Assembly: GCA_016869975.1 (NCBI GenBank)
Contig: VGCZ01000017.1
Coordinates: 39,701-103,700, forward strand
Origin: Alphaproteobacteria bacterium
GTDB taxonomy: Bacteria; Pseudomonadota; Alphaproteobacteria; Reyranellales; Reyranellaceae
DNA length: 64,000 nt
Direction of reading: 5' to 3'
In this document: piece by piece, positions 1-9,333 of the stretch
Layout of the letters: every line of letters starts with the position of its first letter
How positions within the stretch are numbered: the first letter of the stretch is position 1
Notes under the pieces: generated by a model
What the model was told of the DNA's origin: nothing
Databases searched by the model: none
Seen by the model: only the letters and a program-made list of their open reading frames with translations
Translations under genes and position numbers: made by a program

Positions 1-452
1 GTGGCAAGCAGCGCGACAACGACGACGATCTCGAGCGCGCCACGGCGATGCTCGAGGCGGCGGCCAACGGCTTCGAGCGGCGCGACGCCAACTGGTCGGC
101 GGCGCAGAACAACCTGGCGGTGGCGCATCTGGTGCGCGCCGAGGGGCGCGACGACCCCGAACCGCTGCGCGCCGCGGTCGCCGCCTTCAAGCGCGCCCAG
201 TCGGTGCGCTCGCCCAAGACCGATCCGCGCAACTGGATCAACACCCAGCGCAATATCGGCGCGGCGCTGATGACGCTCGCCGAGCGCAGCGGCGAGCTGG
301 CGATCGCCGAGGAATCGGTGGTGGCGCTGGAACTCGCCGAGAACCAGGCACCCGAGCTACAGCCCGCTGCGCTCGAGGCCATCCGCGAGGCGCTCGGCGC
401 CGCGCGCACGCTCGCCACGCGGCTGAAGCGAGCAGCCGACCGGCCGGGATAG
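1..452 (+). CDS. TPR-type repeat protein, C-terminal part only
   Basis: The gene enters from the left edge. The reading frame (codons starting at base 3) is open from the edge to a TAG at 450-452. An internal ATG at 48 is only a possible start. The visible 149 residues are alanine- and arginine-rich helices with a TPR-like periodicity (for example a W-x2-x-Q-N-N-L-A-V-A-H-L segment followed by F-K-R-A-Q). This is the pattern of degenerate TPR modules that alphaproteobacteria use in scaffold or adenylate-cyclase-linked proteins. No catalytic motif is visible. It converges on the CoA-transferase gene that ends 3 bases downstream. The domain label is inferred and the partner domains are outside the window. 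Confidence 0.6.
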   Translation, partial: GKQRDNDDDLERATAMLEAAANGFERRDANWSAAQNNLAVAHLVRAEGRDDPEPLRAAVAAFKRAQSVRSPKTDPRNWINTQRNIGAALMTLAERSGELAIAEESVVALELAENQAPELQPAALEAIREALGAARTLATRLKRAADRPG

Positions 453-454
453 CG

Positions 455-1582
455 CTAACCCAGCACGTCCCTGGTGTGCTCGCCCAGTCGCGGCGCGCGC
501 TGGCGGAATTTCGGGCGTTGGCCGTCGAGCTGGATCGGCAGGCCGATCAGCTTCACGTTGCTGCCCAGGTTGGGCACGGATTGCAGCATGCCCATGGCCT
601 GGGTCTGCGGCTCGGCCAGCATCTCCGGCAGCGTGTTGACCGCCGTGCACGGCACGCCGGCCTCGGTGATCGCCTTCAGCCAATGCGCGCGCGGCCTGGT
701 CTTGAGGATGCGCTGGGTCTCGCCCAGCAGGTGCTCCTTGTGCTCGACGCGGCCGCGGTTGTTGGCATAGGCCGGCTCGGCCTTCCACTCAGGCTTGCCC
801 AGCACGTCGGCCAGCTTGTGGAACAGCCGGTCGCTGCCGGCGGCGATGACGATGGGCGCGTCGGCGGTGTCGAAGCCGCTGAAGATCACCACGCCGTTGC
901 TGCCCGAGGGATGGCGCTCCGGCACCTCGCCCGTGGCGGCGTAGTTGGAGTAGGGGTTCATCCACCACGCCGTCGCCGTCTCGAACAGCGAGGTCTCGAC
1001 CAGCTTGCCCCGGCCGGTGCGGCCGCGCTCGATGATCGCGCTCAGCACACCGATCGCCGCCCACATCGCGCTGCCGTGGTCGAGCACCTGCGTGCCCATG
1101 CGGATCGGCGGGCCGCCCGGCCAGCCCGACATCATGCACATCGCCGAGAAGGCCTGCACGATCGGCTCGTAGCCCGGCTCGTTCTTCTTCGGGCCCGCGT
1201 TGCCGTAGGCGCTGACCGAGCAGTAGATCAGCCGGGGATTGCGCGCCATCAGCTCCTTCGCGCCCAACCCCATCTTCTCCAGCACGCCGGGCAGCATGTT
1301 CTGCACGACGACGTCGGCGCCATCGATCACCGTCAAGAGCCGGTCGCGCTCGGCCGGGTCCTTGAGATCGAGCACGATCGACTTCTTGTTGATGTTGATG
1401 GCGTTGAACGAGGCGCCGGCGTCCTCGGTCAGGAGCTTGCCCCAGTGGCGCGCGTCGTCGCCGATCTTCGGCTTCTCGACCTTGATCACCTCGGCGCCGA
1501 GATGCGAGAGGATCTCCGCGCAGAACGGCCCGGCGAGATTCTGCGCCAGTTCGACGACCTTGATGCCCTCCAGCGGCAGCAT
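455..1582 (-). CDS. CaiB/BaiF class III CoA-transferase
   Basis: This 375-residue protein has the family's N-terminal block L-x-G-I-K-V-V-E-L-A-x-x-L-A-G-P-F, followed by L-G-A-E-V-I-K-V-E-K-P (about residues 5-45). Later come D-L-K-D-P and a glycine-rich C-terminal part ending in L-G-E-H-T. Class III CoA-transferases move CoA between carboxylic acids through an enzyme-bound acyl intermediate in the cytosol. The acid cannot be read from the sequence. I chose the ATG at 1582 because a GGGAGGAA ribosome site lies 7 bases upstream; a longer in-frame start at 1627 adds 15 residues that do not look like the family. The length is normal. Confidence 0.88.
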   Translation of the reverse strand: MLPLEGIKVVELAQNLAGPFCAEILSHLGAEVIKVEKPKIGDDARHWGKLLTEDAGASFNAININKKSIVLDLKDPAERDRLLTVIDGADVVVQNMLPGVLEKMGLGAKELMARNPRLIYCSVSAYGNAGPKKNEPGYEPIVQAFSAMCMMSGWPGGPPIRMGTQVLDHGSAMWAAIGVLSAIIERGRTGRGKLVETSLFETATAWWMNPYSNYAATGEVPERHPSGSNGVVIFSGFDTADAPIVIAAGSDRLFHKLADVLGKPEWKAEPAYANNRGRVEHKEHLLGETQRILKTRPRAHWLKAITEAGVPCTAVNTLPEMLAEPQTQAMGMLQSVPNLGSNVKLIGLPIQLDGQRPKFRQRAPRLGEHTRDVLG

Positions 1583-1666
1583 ACGCGTTCCTCCCGATCC
1601 CTTGATCCGACCAAACCTAGCGGCCACATGCTATCCTCGCATCAGGAACATCGGGGTTGCTGCCGC

Positions 1667-2206
1667 ATGGCGCGTTGGCTGGTCTGCGTTCTTGCCGTGC
1701 TGTTCGCCGGCCCGGCGGCGGCGGCCGACGTCGTGGCGATCGAGATCGTCGAGAGTGGCCTCTACCGCGCGCGCACCACCGGCTATGTCCCCGCGCCGCT
1801 GGCGGTGAACGGCCAGACGCAGACAATCGTCGACATCGAGTTCTACAGCGCCACGGCCAAAGTCCCGGCGCGCCAGGGCATCCGCTTCGGCACGCGCTTT
1901 CGCGTCGTCGGCACGCCGGCGGACCAGCCGGTCACGCTGCGCTCGATCTGGCGCATCCCGGAGCCGGGCATCCAGAACCCCGAAACCGGCATCGTCTACC
2001 GCCAGAGCGTCACCGAGTTCACGACGAGCACGGGCGCGCAAACCATGCGCGGCTTCAGCTTCGCCCGTCCGTGGCAGATCCGCTGCGGCGACTGGATCCA
2101 GGAGCTCTGGCTCGGCGCGCGTCAGCTGCTGAGCCGGACCTTCACCGTCGAGGATTGCCAGAGCGTGCCTACGGCAGCACGTAGAGCAGCAGCGCCGGCA
2201 GGGTGA
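1667..2206 (+). CDS. Secreted DUF3859-like protein
   Basis: The 179-residue product begins with a clear Sec signal peptide (M-A-R-W-L-V-C-V-L-A-V-L-F-A-G then P-A-A-A-A-D), with likely cleavage after residue 20, so it should be periplasmic. The mature part starts A-D-V-V-A-I-E-I-V-E-S-G-L-Y and has a beta-rich immunoglobulin-like texture resembling DUF3859 proteins, which have no known function. Two cysteines near the C-terminus (C-G-D-W and D-C-Q-S) could form a disulfide. The start at 1667 places the signal peptide at the very N-terminus; an in-frame ATG at 1628 is possible. The 3' end overlaps the convergent permease gene by 38 bases. Confidence 0.72.
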   Translation: MARWLVCVLAVLFAGPAAAADVVAIEIVESGLYRARTTGYVPAPLAVNGQTQTIVDIEFYSATAKVPARQGIRFGTRFRVVGTPADQPVTLRSIWRIPEPGIQNPETGIVYRQSVTEFTTSTGAQTMRGFSFARPWQIRCGDWIQELWLGARQLLSRTFTVEDCQSVPTAARRAAAPAG

Positions 2207-3059
2207 GGAAGGACAGCAAGGTGGTGATCACGATCATGCCGGCGACATCGGCCGGCTCGCGCTCGTAGCGCAGCGCGAAGAGGTAGTTGAAGATCGCCAC
2301 CGGCATCGAGGACTGGATCAAGAGCACGCCGCGCGCCGCGCCGCTCAGCCCGAACGCCCAGGCCACCAGCCACCCGACGGCGAAGCCGCCCAGCAGCCGC
2401 AGCAGCGACAGCGCGAAAGCGCGGCCCGGTCGGCCGACGGTGAGGCTGGCCAGCGAGGCGCCCAGCGACAGCAGCATCAGCGGGATCAGCATGCCGCCCA
2501 GGATCTCGGTGGTCTTGGCGACGAATTCGGGCGGCTTGGTGCCGCTGAGGATGAAGGCGAGCGCGACGATCAGCGTGTAGATCAGCGGTTGGCGCGCCAG
2601 CGAGCGCGGCGAGAAGCTGCCGGCGGCGATGCCGATACCGACGGTGAACTGGCCCAGCGCGCCGATCGCGAACCAGGCGATGCCCAGCGCCAGGCCCTCG
2701 GCGCCGAAGGCGAGCAGGCAGAGCGGCAGGCCAACATTGCCGCCATTGGGAAACATCAGCGCCGGCAGGTAGGAATGCGCCGGCAGCCGCGCCAGGCGCA
2801 GCACGAGGAGTCCGAGCACCGCCATGCCGGCGTAGCAGCCGAGCGCCGCCGCCGCGATCGTGCCCAGCATGTCCTTCGAGATTTCCACCCGCGTGAGCGC
2901 GCTGAAGATCAGGCAGGGTGCGCCGATGCCGGAGACCAGCGCGGTGGCGAAACCCGGATCGAACGGCCGCCCCAGCCGCGTCCAGCCATAGCCGATGCCG
3001 ACGCACAGCAGCACCGGCGCGATGATGGTGAAGAGCTGGCCGATCAGGTCGAGAGTCAT
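2169..3059 (-). CDS. AEC-family permease (auxin efflux carrier-like)
   Basis: This 296-residue integral membrane protein has about ten hydrophobic segments in the 5+5 arrangement of the AEC / bile-acid transporter fold. Family landmarks are the F-P-N-G-G-N-V-G-L-P stretch (near residue 105) and the second half L-S-L-G-A-S-L and S-S-M-P-V-A-I-F-N-Y. Bacterial members usually move small carboxylates such as malate or malonate across the inner membrane; the substrate here is unknown. The last codons overlap the 3' end of the DUF3859 gene on the other strand. The operon is single-gene, since the next gene upstream runs the other way. Confidence 0.88.
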   Translation of the reverse strand: MTLDLIGQLFTIIAPVLLCVGIGYGWTRLGRPFDPGFATALVSGIGAPCLIFSALTRVEISKDMLGTIAAAALGCYAGMAVLGLLVLRLARLPAHSYLPALMFPNGGNVGLPLCLLAFGAEGLALGIAWFAIGALGQFTVGIGIAAGSFSPRSLARQPLIYTLIVALAFILSGTKPPEFVAKTTEILGGMLIPLMLLSLGASLASLTVGRPGRAFALSLLRLLGGFAVGWLVAWAFGLSGAARGVLLIQSSMPVAIFNYLFALRYEREPADVAGMIVITTLLSFLTLPALLLYVLP

Positions 3060-3104
3060 GCGCGCCGCACCATGCGGGCGGGGACGCGGGCGATCAAGCT
3101 ATCT

Positions 3105-3130
3105 CCCTTCCCCCGCCAGCGGAGGAAGGT
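3105..3130. repeat. Palindromic repeat, family A (degenerate copy)
   Basis: CCCTTCCCCC-GCCAGC-GGAGGAAGG forms a short hairpin with one mismatch. It belongs to a family of C-rich/G-rich palindromes found about ten times in this window. It sits 50 bases upstream of the hprK start and is read through in the hprK frame without a stop. Confidence 0.7.
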
Positions 3131-3180
3131 ATCAACGCATCTTCATTGACGGAGCACGCGCCGCTCAGCAGGGTTCGGCG

Positions 3181-3624
3181 GTGTCGAGCCAGATCCATGC
3201 CACCTGTGTCGCGCTGCCCGAGGGTGGCGTGCTGCTGCGTGGCCGGTCGGGATCCGGGAAGTCCGATCTCGCGTTGCGCCTGATCGACAACGGGGCGCGT
3301 TTGGTCGCCGACGATCGCGTCGAGCTGTCGCGCGACGGCGATCGATTGATCGCACGTCCGCCCGCGACCATCGCCGGCCTGATCGAGGCGCGCGGCGTCG
3401 GCATCCTGCGGTTGCCCCCCGAACGGCTCGCGCCGCAAGCGGCCATCGTCCTGATCGTTGACCTGGTCGACCCCGCCGCCGTCGAGCGTCTGCCCGAGGC
3501 GACATGCGAGGATCTGCTGGGCGTGTCGTTGCGCCGCGTCGCGCTCTCGGCTTTCGAGGCGTCGACGCCGGCCAAGATCAGGCTTGCCTTGCGCGCGTCG
3601 GGATCAGCATCATCGCCGCCGTGA
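3181..3624 (+). CDS. hprK: HPr kinase/phosphorylase, short alphaproteobacterial form
   Basis: The 147-residue protein is only the C-terminal kinase domain of HprK. The Walker A motif G-R-S-G-S-G-K-S-D lies at about residues 21-29, followed by L-V-A-D-D-R-V-E and R-G-V-G-I-L. HprK phosphorylates a serine of HPr. The N-terminal domain of Firmicutes HprK is missing, as is normal in Alphaproteobacteria. The GTG at 3181 is chosen because S-S-Q-I-H-A-T-C-V begins the family homology there; upstream codons come from a palindromic repeat. The gene ends with a GTGA overlap into rapZ and heads a hprK-rapZ-EIIA-HPr operon. Confidence 0.9.
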   Translation: MSSQIHATCVALPEGGVLLRGRSGSGKSDLALRLIDNGARLVADDRVELSRDGDRLIARPPATIAGLIEARGVGILRLPPERLAPQAAIVLIVDLVDPAAVERLPEATCEDLLGVSLRRVALSAFEASTPAKIRLALRASGSASSPP

Positions 3625-4574
3625 AGAGACCAGCCGCAAGCGGGACCAAGCCGCCATCGCGTCGCCGCAAGCCGGCACCGACGCGCCGGCCCGTGGTGCT
3701 GGTCACCGGCCTGTCCGGCGCCGGCCGCAACACCGCGCTCAACGCGCTGGAGGATCACGGCTACGTCGCCGTCGACAATCTGCCGCTGTTCCTCGTCGAC
3801 GACCTGCTGCGTCCCGGCACCGGCGACGCGCACCCGCTGGCGCTCGGCATCGACGTGCGCTCGGGCGGCTTCACCACCCCGGCGGTGGTCGACCACGTGC
3901 GCGACCTGAGGGCGCGCGCCGATCTCGACGTGCGCCTGCTCTATCTCGACTGTGACAACGACGTGCTGCTGCGGCGCTTCACGGAGACGCGCCGCGCCCA
4001 TCCGCTGGCCCGGGACCGTCCGGTGCTCGATGGCATCATCGACGAGCGTCGCCTGTTACAGCCGTTGCGCGATCATGCCGACGTGACCATCGACACCTCG
4101 CAGCTGGCGCCGCAGGAACTCAAGGCGCTGATGCTGGGCCACTTCGCGCGGCGCGCTGAAGCCGGCCTGCGCATCGCGGTGATGTCGTTTTCCTTCCGGC
4201 GGGGCCTGCCGCGCGAGTCGGACCTGGTGTTCGACGCGCGCTTCCTGCGCAATCCGCACTATGTCGAGGCCTTGCGGCCCTACACCGGGCGGGACGGGGG
4301 CGTGGCGCGGTACGTGAAGGCCGACAAGGACTTCAAGGGGTTTTTTCGGGGCATTACGTCGCTGCTCGAACCCCTCTTGCCGCGCTTCGATACTGAGGGC
4401 AAGAGTTACCTGACCGTCGCGGTGGGCTGCACCGGCGGCCGGCATCGCTCGGTGCTGGTGGCCGAGGAATTGGCGGACTGGCTGCGGCGGCGGGGGCGTG
4501 TCGTCACCTTGACCCATCGCGACCTGGAAGCGGGCGCGGCGCGGCCGGTGGCGGGGATTGGGAGAACGGGATGA
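3621..4574 (+). CDS. rapZ: RapZ-family RNase adapter / nucleotide-binding protein
   Basis: This 317-residue protein has a P-loop (V-T-G-L-S-G-A-G-R-N-T, with arginine where many homologues have lysine), V-D-N-L-P, and the strongly conserved C-terminal G-C-T-G-G-x-H-R-S-V motif. In enterobacteria RapZ directs RNase E to the GlmZ small RNA and senses glucosamine-6-phosphate; the role in Alphaproteobacteria is less clear. The GTG at 3621 overlaps the hprK stop (GTGA), the usual coupling, so it is preferred over an upstream ATG at 3504. The 3' end overlaps the next gene as ATGA. Position next to hprK and PTS genes is conserved. Confidence 0.92.
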   Translation: MKRPAASGTKPPSRRRKPAPTRRPVVLVTGLSGAGRNTALNALEDHGYVAVDNLPLFLVDDLLRPGTGDAHPLALGIDVRSGGFTTPAVVDHVRDLRARADLDVRLLYLDCDNDVLLRRFTETRRAHPLARDRPVLDGIIDERRLLQPLRDHADVTIDTSQLAPQELKALMLGHFARRAEAGLRIAVMSFSFRRGLPRESDLVFDARFLRNPHYVEALRPYTGRDGGVARYVKADKDFKGFFRGITSLLEPLLPRFDTEGKSYLTVAVGCTGGRHRSVLVAEELADWLRRRGRVVTLTHRDLEAGAARPVAGIGRTG

Positions 4575-4978
4575 TCGGCATCGTGCTGGTGACGCACGGC
4601 AAGCTGGCGCGTGAGTTCGTGGCCGCCCTCGAACATGTTGTCGGTCCACAGAAGCAGGCGGTCGCGGTCTGCATCGAGGCCGACGACGACATGGAAAAGA
4701 AGCGCGAGGAAATCCTCGCCTCCGTCTCGGCCTGCGATTCGGGCCAGGGCGTGGTGCTGCTGACCGACATGTTCGGCGGCACGCCCTCCAACCTCGCGAT
4801 CTCCGTCATGGACCGCGCGCGCGTCGAGGTGATCGCCGGCGTCAATTTGCCGATGCTGGTGAAGCTCGCCTCGGTGCGGGTCGATCGCACCATGGCCGAG
4901 GCCGTCGCCGCCTGTCAGGACGCCGGCCGCAAGTACATCACCGTCGCCTCGCGCCTGATGGCCAAGGACGCGAGCTGA
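4571..4978 (+). CDS. PTS EIIA component, mannose type (regulatory)
   Basis: The 135-residue single-domain protein is an EIIA of the mannose/fructose superfamily. The phospho-accepting histidine is in V-T-H-G-K-L-A (His9), and L-T-D-M-F-G-G-T-P-S-N lies at about residues 60-70. No EIIB, EIIC or EIID genes follow, so it is probably regulatory rather than for sugar import. In this group it receives phosphate from HPr. Start and stop both overlap neighbours by four bases (ATGA), so translation is coupled with rapZ and the HPr gene. Confidence 0.92.
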   Translation: MIGIVLVTHGKLAREFVAALEHVVGPQKQAVAVCIEADDDMEKKREEILASVSACDSGQGVVLLTDMFGGTPSNLAISVMDRARVEVIAGVNLPMLVKLASVRVDRTMAEAVAACQDAGRKYITVASRLMAKDAS

Positions 4979-5268
4979 TGGCGGATGCCGGCGGCGCGGA
5001 TGGCGAGAAACGCACGCTGCGAATTCTCAACAAGCGCGGCCTGCATGCCCGCGCCGCCGCCAAGTTCGTGCGCACCGCCGGTCAGTTCGACGCCGCGGTG
5101 CGCGTCAGCCACGGCGGCCAGTCGGTGTCCGGCCTGTCGATCATGGGCCTGATGATGCTCGCCGCCGGCATCGGCAGCGACATCGAGATCAGCGCCTCCG
5201 GTCCCCAGGCCACCGAAGCGATGGCCGCGCTCAGCGAGCTGGTGACCCTGAAGTTCGGCGAGGACTAG
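4978..5268 (+). CDS. ptsH: HPr phosphocarrier protein
   Basis: This 96-residue HPr has the active-site histidine in R-G-L-H-A-R-A-A-A-K-F (His23) and the regulatory serine region S-G-L-S-I-M-G-L-M-M-L (about residues 50-60), the target of HprK. It starts inside the stop of the EIIA gene. It completes the local relay of HprK, EIIA(Man) and HPr; enzyme I and EIIA(Ntr) are not in the window. The N-terminus is about 8 residues longer than the minimal HPr fold. The end is followed at once by a family B repeat. Confidence 0.93.
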   Translation: MADAGGADGEKRTLRILNKRGLHARAAAKFVRTAGQFDAAVRVSHGGQSVSGLSIMGLMMLAAGIGSDIEISASGPQATEAMAALSELVTLKFGED

Positions 5269-5275
5269 AATCCGC

Positions 5276-5303
5276 TGTCATCCCGAGCGCAGCGAGGGAT
5301 GAC
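5276..5303. repeat. Dispersed repeat, family B
   Basis: TGTCATCCCGAGCGCAGCGA followed by GGGATGAC is an imperfect palindrome (GTCATCCC...GGGATGAC). Related copies lie at about 21883, 27600, 56138 and 57466. This one is in the 164-base gap between the HPr gene and ahcY. The rest of that gap holds no gene. Confidence 0.8.
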
Positions 5304-5432
5304 CGGCGCGATCTATCTGCTCGACTTTCTTGCTTTGCGGCCCATTCCCACATCAGCATGTCTTTATATCGCCCGCGTTGTCGCTGCCCGATGGCGCTGA
5401 TATAGGGCGCTCCACCATTCAGGAGCCGTTCC

Positions 5433-6827
<1,395 letters not shown>

Positions 6828-6860
6828 TTTGGGCCGGTACTGATCAGGGGAGTCGGACTT

Positions 6861-6884
6861 CCTTCCCCCGCCAGCGGGGGAAGG
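6861..6884. repeat. Palindromic repeat, family A (perfect arms)
   Basis: CCTTCCCCCG-CCAG-CGGGGGAAGG has perfect 10-bp arms and a 4-base loop. It lies just after ahcY and before the terminator-like hairpin at 6907. Confidence 0.85.
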
Positions 6885-6906
6885 TATGGGAAATCCCACA
6901 GAACAG

Positions 6907-6935
6907 GCGTCGCCTCGGCGACGCTTGTTTGTGTT
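6907..6935 (+). terminator. Rho-independent terminator-like hairpin after ahcY
   Basis: GCGTCGCC-TC-GGCGACGC is a perfect 8-bp stem followed by TTGTTTGTGTT. It lies between ahcY and tsaE on the strand of both. The T tract is interrupted but clear against the GC-rich background. It would separate ahcY from the tsaE-amgK-murU transcript. Confidence 0.65.
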
Positions 6936-6947
6936 AAATCGGCCGCT

Positions 6948-7442
6948 GTGTCCGGCCCCTCATCAATGGTCGTTAACCTGGCGCTGCCCGACCTCGCCGC
7001 TACCAAGCGGCTGGGCGCGGCGGTGTCGTGTCGATTGGCCGTCGGCGACGTCGTGGCGCTGCATGGCGAGCTCGGCGCCGGCAAGACCGAGTTGGCGCGC
7101 GCAATCATCCGCGCCGCTTCGGGCGAGGAGGCGCTGACCGTGCCCAGCCCGACTTTCACCCTGGCCGAGACCTACGACACGCCGCGCGGGCCGATCTGGC
7201 ACTTCGACCTCTATCGCCTCGACGCGCCCGAGCAGGTCTGGGAGCTGGGCTTCGAGGAGGCGTTGGCCGGCGGCATCAGCCTGATCGAATGGCCGGAGCG
7301 CATCGGTTCGCTGTTGCCGGCGAAGCGGCTCGACGTGACGCTGCGCATCATCGAAGGCGAGAGGCGTGACGCTGTGTTGACCGCGGATGCCACGTGGGCC
7401 GAGCGTCTGGCGTTGCTGGCGCGCGAGGTCGCGCATGGCTGA
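6948..7442 (+). CDS. tsaE: tRNA threonylcarbamoyladenosine biosynthesis ATPase TsaE
   Basis: This P-loop protein (164 residues from GTG 6948, or 158 from ATG 6966) carries G-E-L-G-A-G-K-T-E (Walker A), S-P-T-F-T-L and H-F-D-L-Y-R-L, the signature of TsaE. It drives the TsaB-TsaD complex that makes t6A37 in ANN-decoding tRNAs. Neither start has a strong ribosome site. The last eight bases overlap the start of amgK (ATGGCTGA), so the two are translationally coupled. A tsaE-amgK-murU order is common in Proteobacteria. Confidence 0.92.
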   Translation: MSGPSSMVVNLALPDLAATKRLGAAVSCRLAVGDVVALHGELGAGKTELARAIIRAASGEEALTVPSPTFTLAETYDTPRGPIWHFDLYRLDAPEQVWELGFEEALAGGISLIEWPERIGSLLPAKRLDVTLRIIEGERRDAVLTADATWAERLALLAREVAHG

Positions 7443-8439
7443 CCGTGTCGACGCGCGGCGCGCTTTCGTCGTCGCCAGCGGCTGGGGCGACGCGCGCGAG
7501 TCGCTGCTGGCCGGCGACGCCTCGTTCCGCACCTATTATCGGCTGACGCGCGGCGATCGGACCGCCGTGGTCATGGACGCGCCGCCGCCGCAGGAGGATG
7601 TGCGACCGTTCGTGCGCCTGGCGCGCCATCTGCGCGCGCTCGGACTGAGCGCGCCGGAGATCCTCGCCGTCGACGAGACCGAGGGCTTTCTGCTCGAGGA
7701 GGACCTCGGTGATTCGACCTACGCCCGCTGGTTCAACGCGGGACACGCCGCTCGCGACGAGCGCGCGATGTACGCACTGGCCACCGACGTACTGGTGCAC
7801 CTGGCCGCGCAGGGATCCGCCGCCATCCTGCCCGGGCTCGCGCGCTATGATGGCGAGCCATTGATCGACGCGGCGATGCTGCTGCCGGAATGGTACCTGC
7901 CACAGGTCGCCGGTCGGCCCGCCTCTGAAGCGGAGCTCGACTCCTATCGCGCGGCGTGGCGCCAAAGCCTGCGCGCGCTGCCCTCGTCGCCGACGACCCT
8001 CGTGCTGCGCGACTATCATCAGGACAACCTGCTGTGGCTGCGCGAGCGGCCCGGCGTGCGCGCCTGCGGCCTGCTCGATTTCCAGGACGCGACCACCGGC
8101 CATCCCGCCTACGACCTGATGTCGCTGGTCGAGGACGCGCGGCGCGACATCGCCGACGATCTGCGCGCGGCGATGATCGAGCATTACCTCGCCCGCGCCG
8201 GCGTGGCTGATCATCAGGGCTTCATGGCCGCCTTCGCGATCCTCGGCGCGCAGCGCCATGCCCGCGTCGTCGGGCTGTTCGTCCGCCTGCTGCGTCGCGA
8301 CGGCAAGCCGACCTACCTGCCGCACCTGCCGCGCGTCTGGCACCTGCTCGAACGATCACTGAAGCACGAGGCGCTGGCGCCACTGCGCCACTGGATCGAC
8401 ACGCACATCCCACCCGACCGTCGCGGCATTCCGACATGA
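7435..8439 (+). CDS. amgK: AmgK-like N-acetylmuramate/N-acetylglucosamine kinase
   Basis: The 334-residue protein is an aminoglycoside-phosphotransferase-fold kinase. The catalytic loop L-R-D-Y-H-Q-D-N-L-L-W-L and the metal-binding L-L-D-F-Q-D-A-T-T-G-H-P-A-Y-D lie at about residues 190-230. Next to murU this context matches AmgK, which phosphorylates the anomeric carbon of MurNAc in the peptidoglycan recycling route described in Pseudomonas. The ATG at 7435 overlaps the tsaE stop. Specificity is inferred from the gene pair; a general phosphotransferase role cannot be excluded from sequence alone. Confidence 0.88.
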   Translation: MADRVDARRAFVVASGWGDARESLLAGDASFRTYYRLTRGDRTAVVMDAPPPQEDVRPFVRLARHLRALGLSAPEILAVDETEGFLLEEDLGDSTYARWFNAGHAARDERAMYALATDVLVHLAAQGSAAILPGLARYDGEPLIDAAMLLPEWYLPQVAGRPASEAELDSYRAAWRQSLRALPSSPTTLVLRDYHQDNLLWLRERPGVRACGLLDFQDATTGHPAYDLMSLVEDARRDIADDLRAAMIEHYLARAGVADHQGFMAAFAILGAQRHARVVGLFVRLLRRDGKPTYLPHLPRVWHLLERSLKHEALAPLRHWIDTHIPPDRRGIPT

Positions 8440-8477
8440 GCCGGGGCGTTCGCATGGGGATCGTTGACTGCAAGGTC

Positions 8478-8542
8478 GGGGCGCGCCACTCCAGTGGCGC
8501 GTCTTCTCGATCGTCCGCCGCGCCGCTGGAGTGGCGCGCCCC
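8478..8542. repeat. Long inverted repeat between amgK and murU
   Basis: Two 22-base arms (8478-8499 and 8521-8542) match as inverted copies with one mismatch, around a 21-base spacer. The core is GCGCGCCACTCCAGTGGCGC. It occupies most of the amgK-murU gap. Only one copy occurs in the window. It could be a dispersed REP-like element or an mRNA hairpin within the operon. Confidence 0.8.
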
Positions 8543-8584
8543 TAGCCTCTTGAGGATTGGGTGCAGCCACCGCGGTATCCCGAA

Positions 8585-9328
8585 ATGAGCGCGGTGCCGC
8601 GGCGGGCGATGGTGCTGGCGGCGGGGTTGGGCCAGCGCATGCGGCCGATCACCGACAGCCTGCCCAAGCCGATGATCGAGGTCGCCGGCCGCACCTTGAT
8701 CGATCGCGCGCTCGACTCGCTGGCCGCAGCCGGGGTCGAGACCTGTGTCGTCAACACGCACTATCTCGGCGACATGCTGGCGAGGCACCTCGCGTCGCGG
8801 ACGACGCCGCGTATCGTGCTCTCGCCCGAGGACACGCTGCTCGATACCGGCGGCGGCGTCGTCAAGGCGCTGGCCCATTTCGGCGACGAGCCGTTCTTCA
8901 CCGTCAACGCCGACACCTTCTGGCTCGACGGGCGCACGCCGATGTTGGCGCGGCTGGCGGCGCAATGGGATGCTGGGCGCATGGACGCGCTCCTGCTGCT
9001 GCACGCCACCATCACCGCGCACGCCTACGAGAGCCACGCGGCGGGCGACTATCACCTCGCCGCCGATGGCCGCGCGCGCTGGCGCGGGCGCGTCGGCGTG
9101 GCGCCCTTCGTCTTCGCCGGCGTCACCTTGTGCGATCGTCGGCTGTTCGCGGGCGCGCCGACGGGCGCCTTCTCGCAACTGAAGCTGTGGAACGAGGCCG
9201 AGGCGCGCGGCCGGCTCTACGGCATGCGCCACGACGGCGAATTCTTCCATGTCGGCACGCCGCAAGCCCTGGTCGAGACGCGGGCGTGGTTCACCAGCGG
9301 CGGCGCGCCGCGCCAGGCGATGGAGTAG
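8585..9328 (+). CDS. murU: MurU-like N-acetylmuramate-1-phosphate uridylyltransferase
   Basis: This 247-residue nucleotidyltransferase begins with the signature V-L-A-A-G-L-G-Q-R-M-R-P-x-T and then K-P-M-I-E-V-A-G. D-T-G-G-G-V and V-N-A-D-T-F-W-L follow; in the latter the aspartate binds metal. With AmgK it would turn MurNAc-1-phosphate and UTP into UDP-MurNAc, bypassing de novo synthesis and fosfomycin inhibition of MurA in known systems. The ATG at 8585 begins the homology; GTG 8561 is an in-frame alternative. GGAG near its end serves as ribosome site for addB. Confidence 0.88.
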   Translation: MSAVPRRAMVLAAGLGQRMRPITDSLPKPMIEVAGRTLIDRALDSLAAAGVETCVVNTHYLGDMLARHLASRTTPRIVLSPEDTLLDTGGGVVKALAHFGDEPFFTVNADTFWLDGRTPMLARLAAQWDAGRMDALLLLHATITAHAYESHAAGDYHLAADGRARWRGRVGVAPFVFAGVTLCDRRLFAGAPTGAFSQLKLWNEAEARGRLYGMRHDGEFFHVGTPQALVETRAWFTSGGAPRQAME

Positions 9329-9333
9329 GCGCG

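Noticed and set aside
5269..5432. Possible SAH or SAM riboswitch before ahcY
   Set aside because: The leader has a family B repeat and no conserved riboswitch core that I can match.
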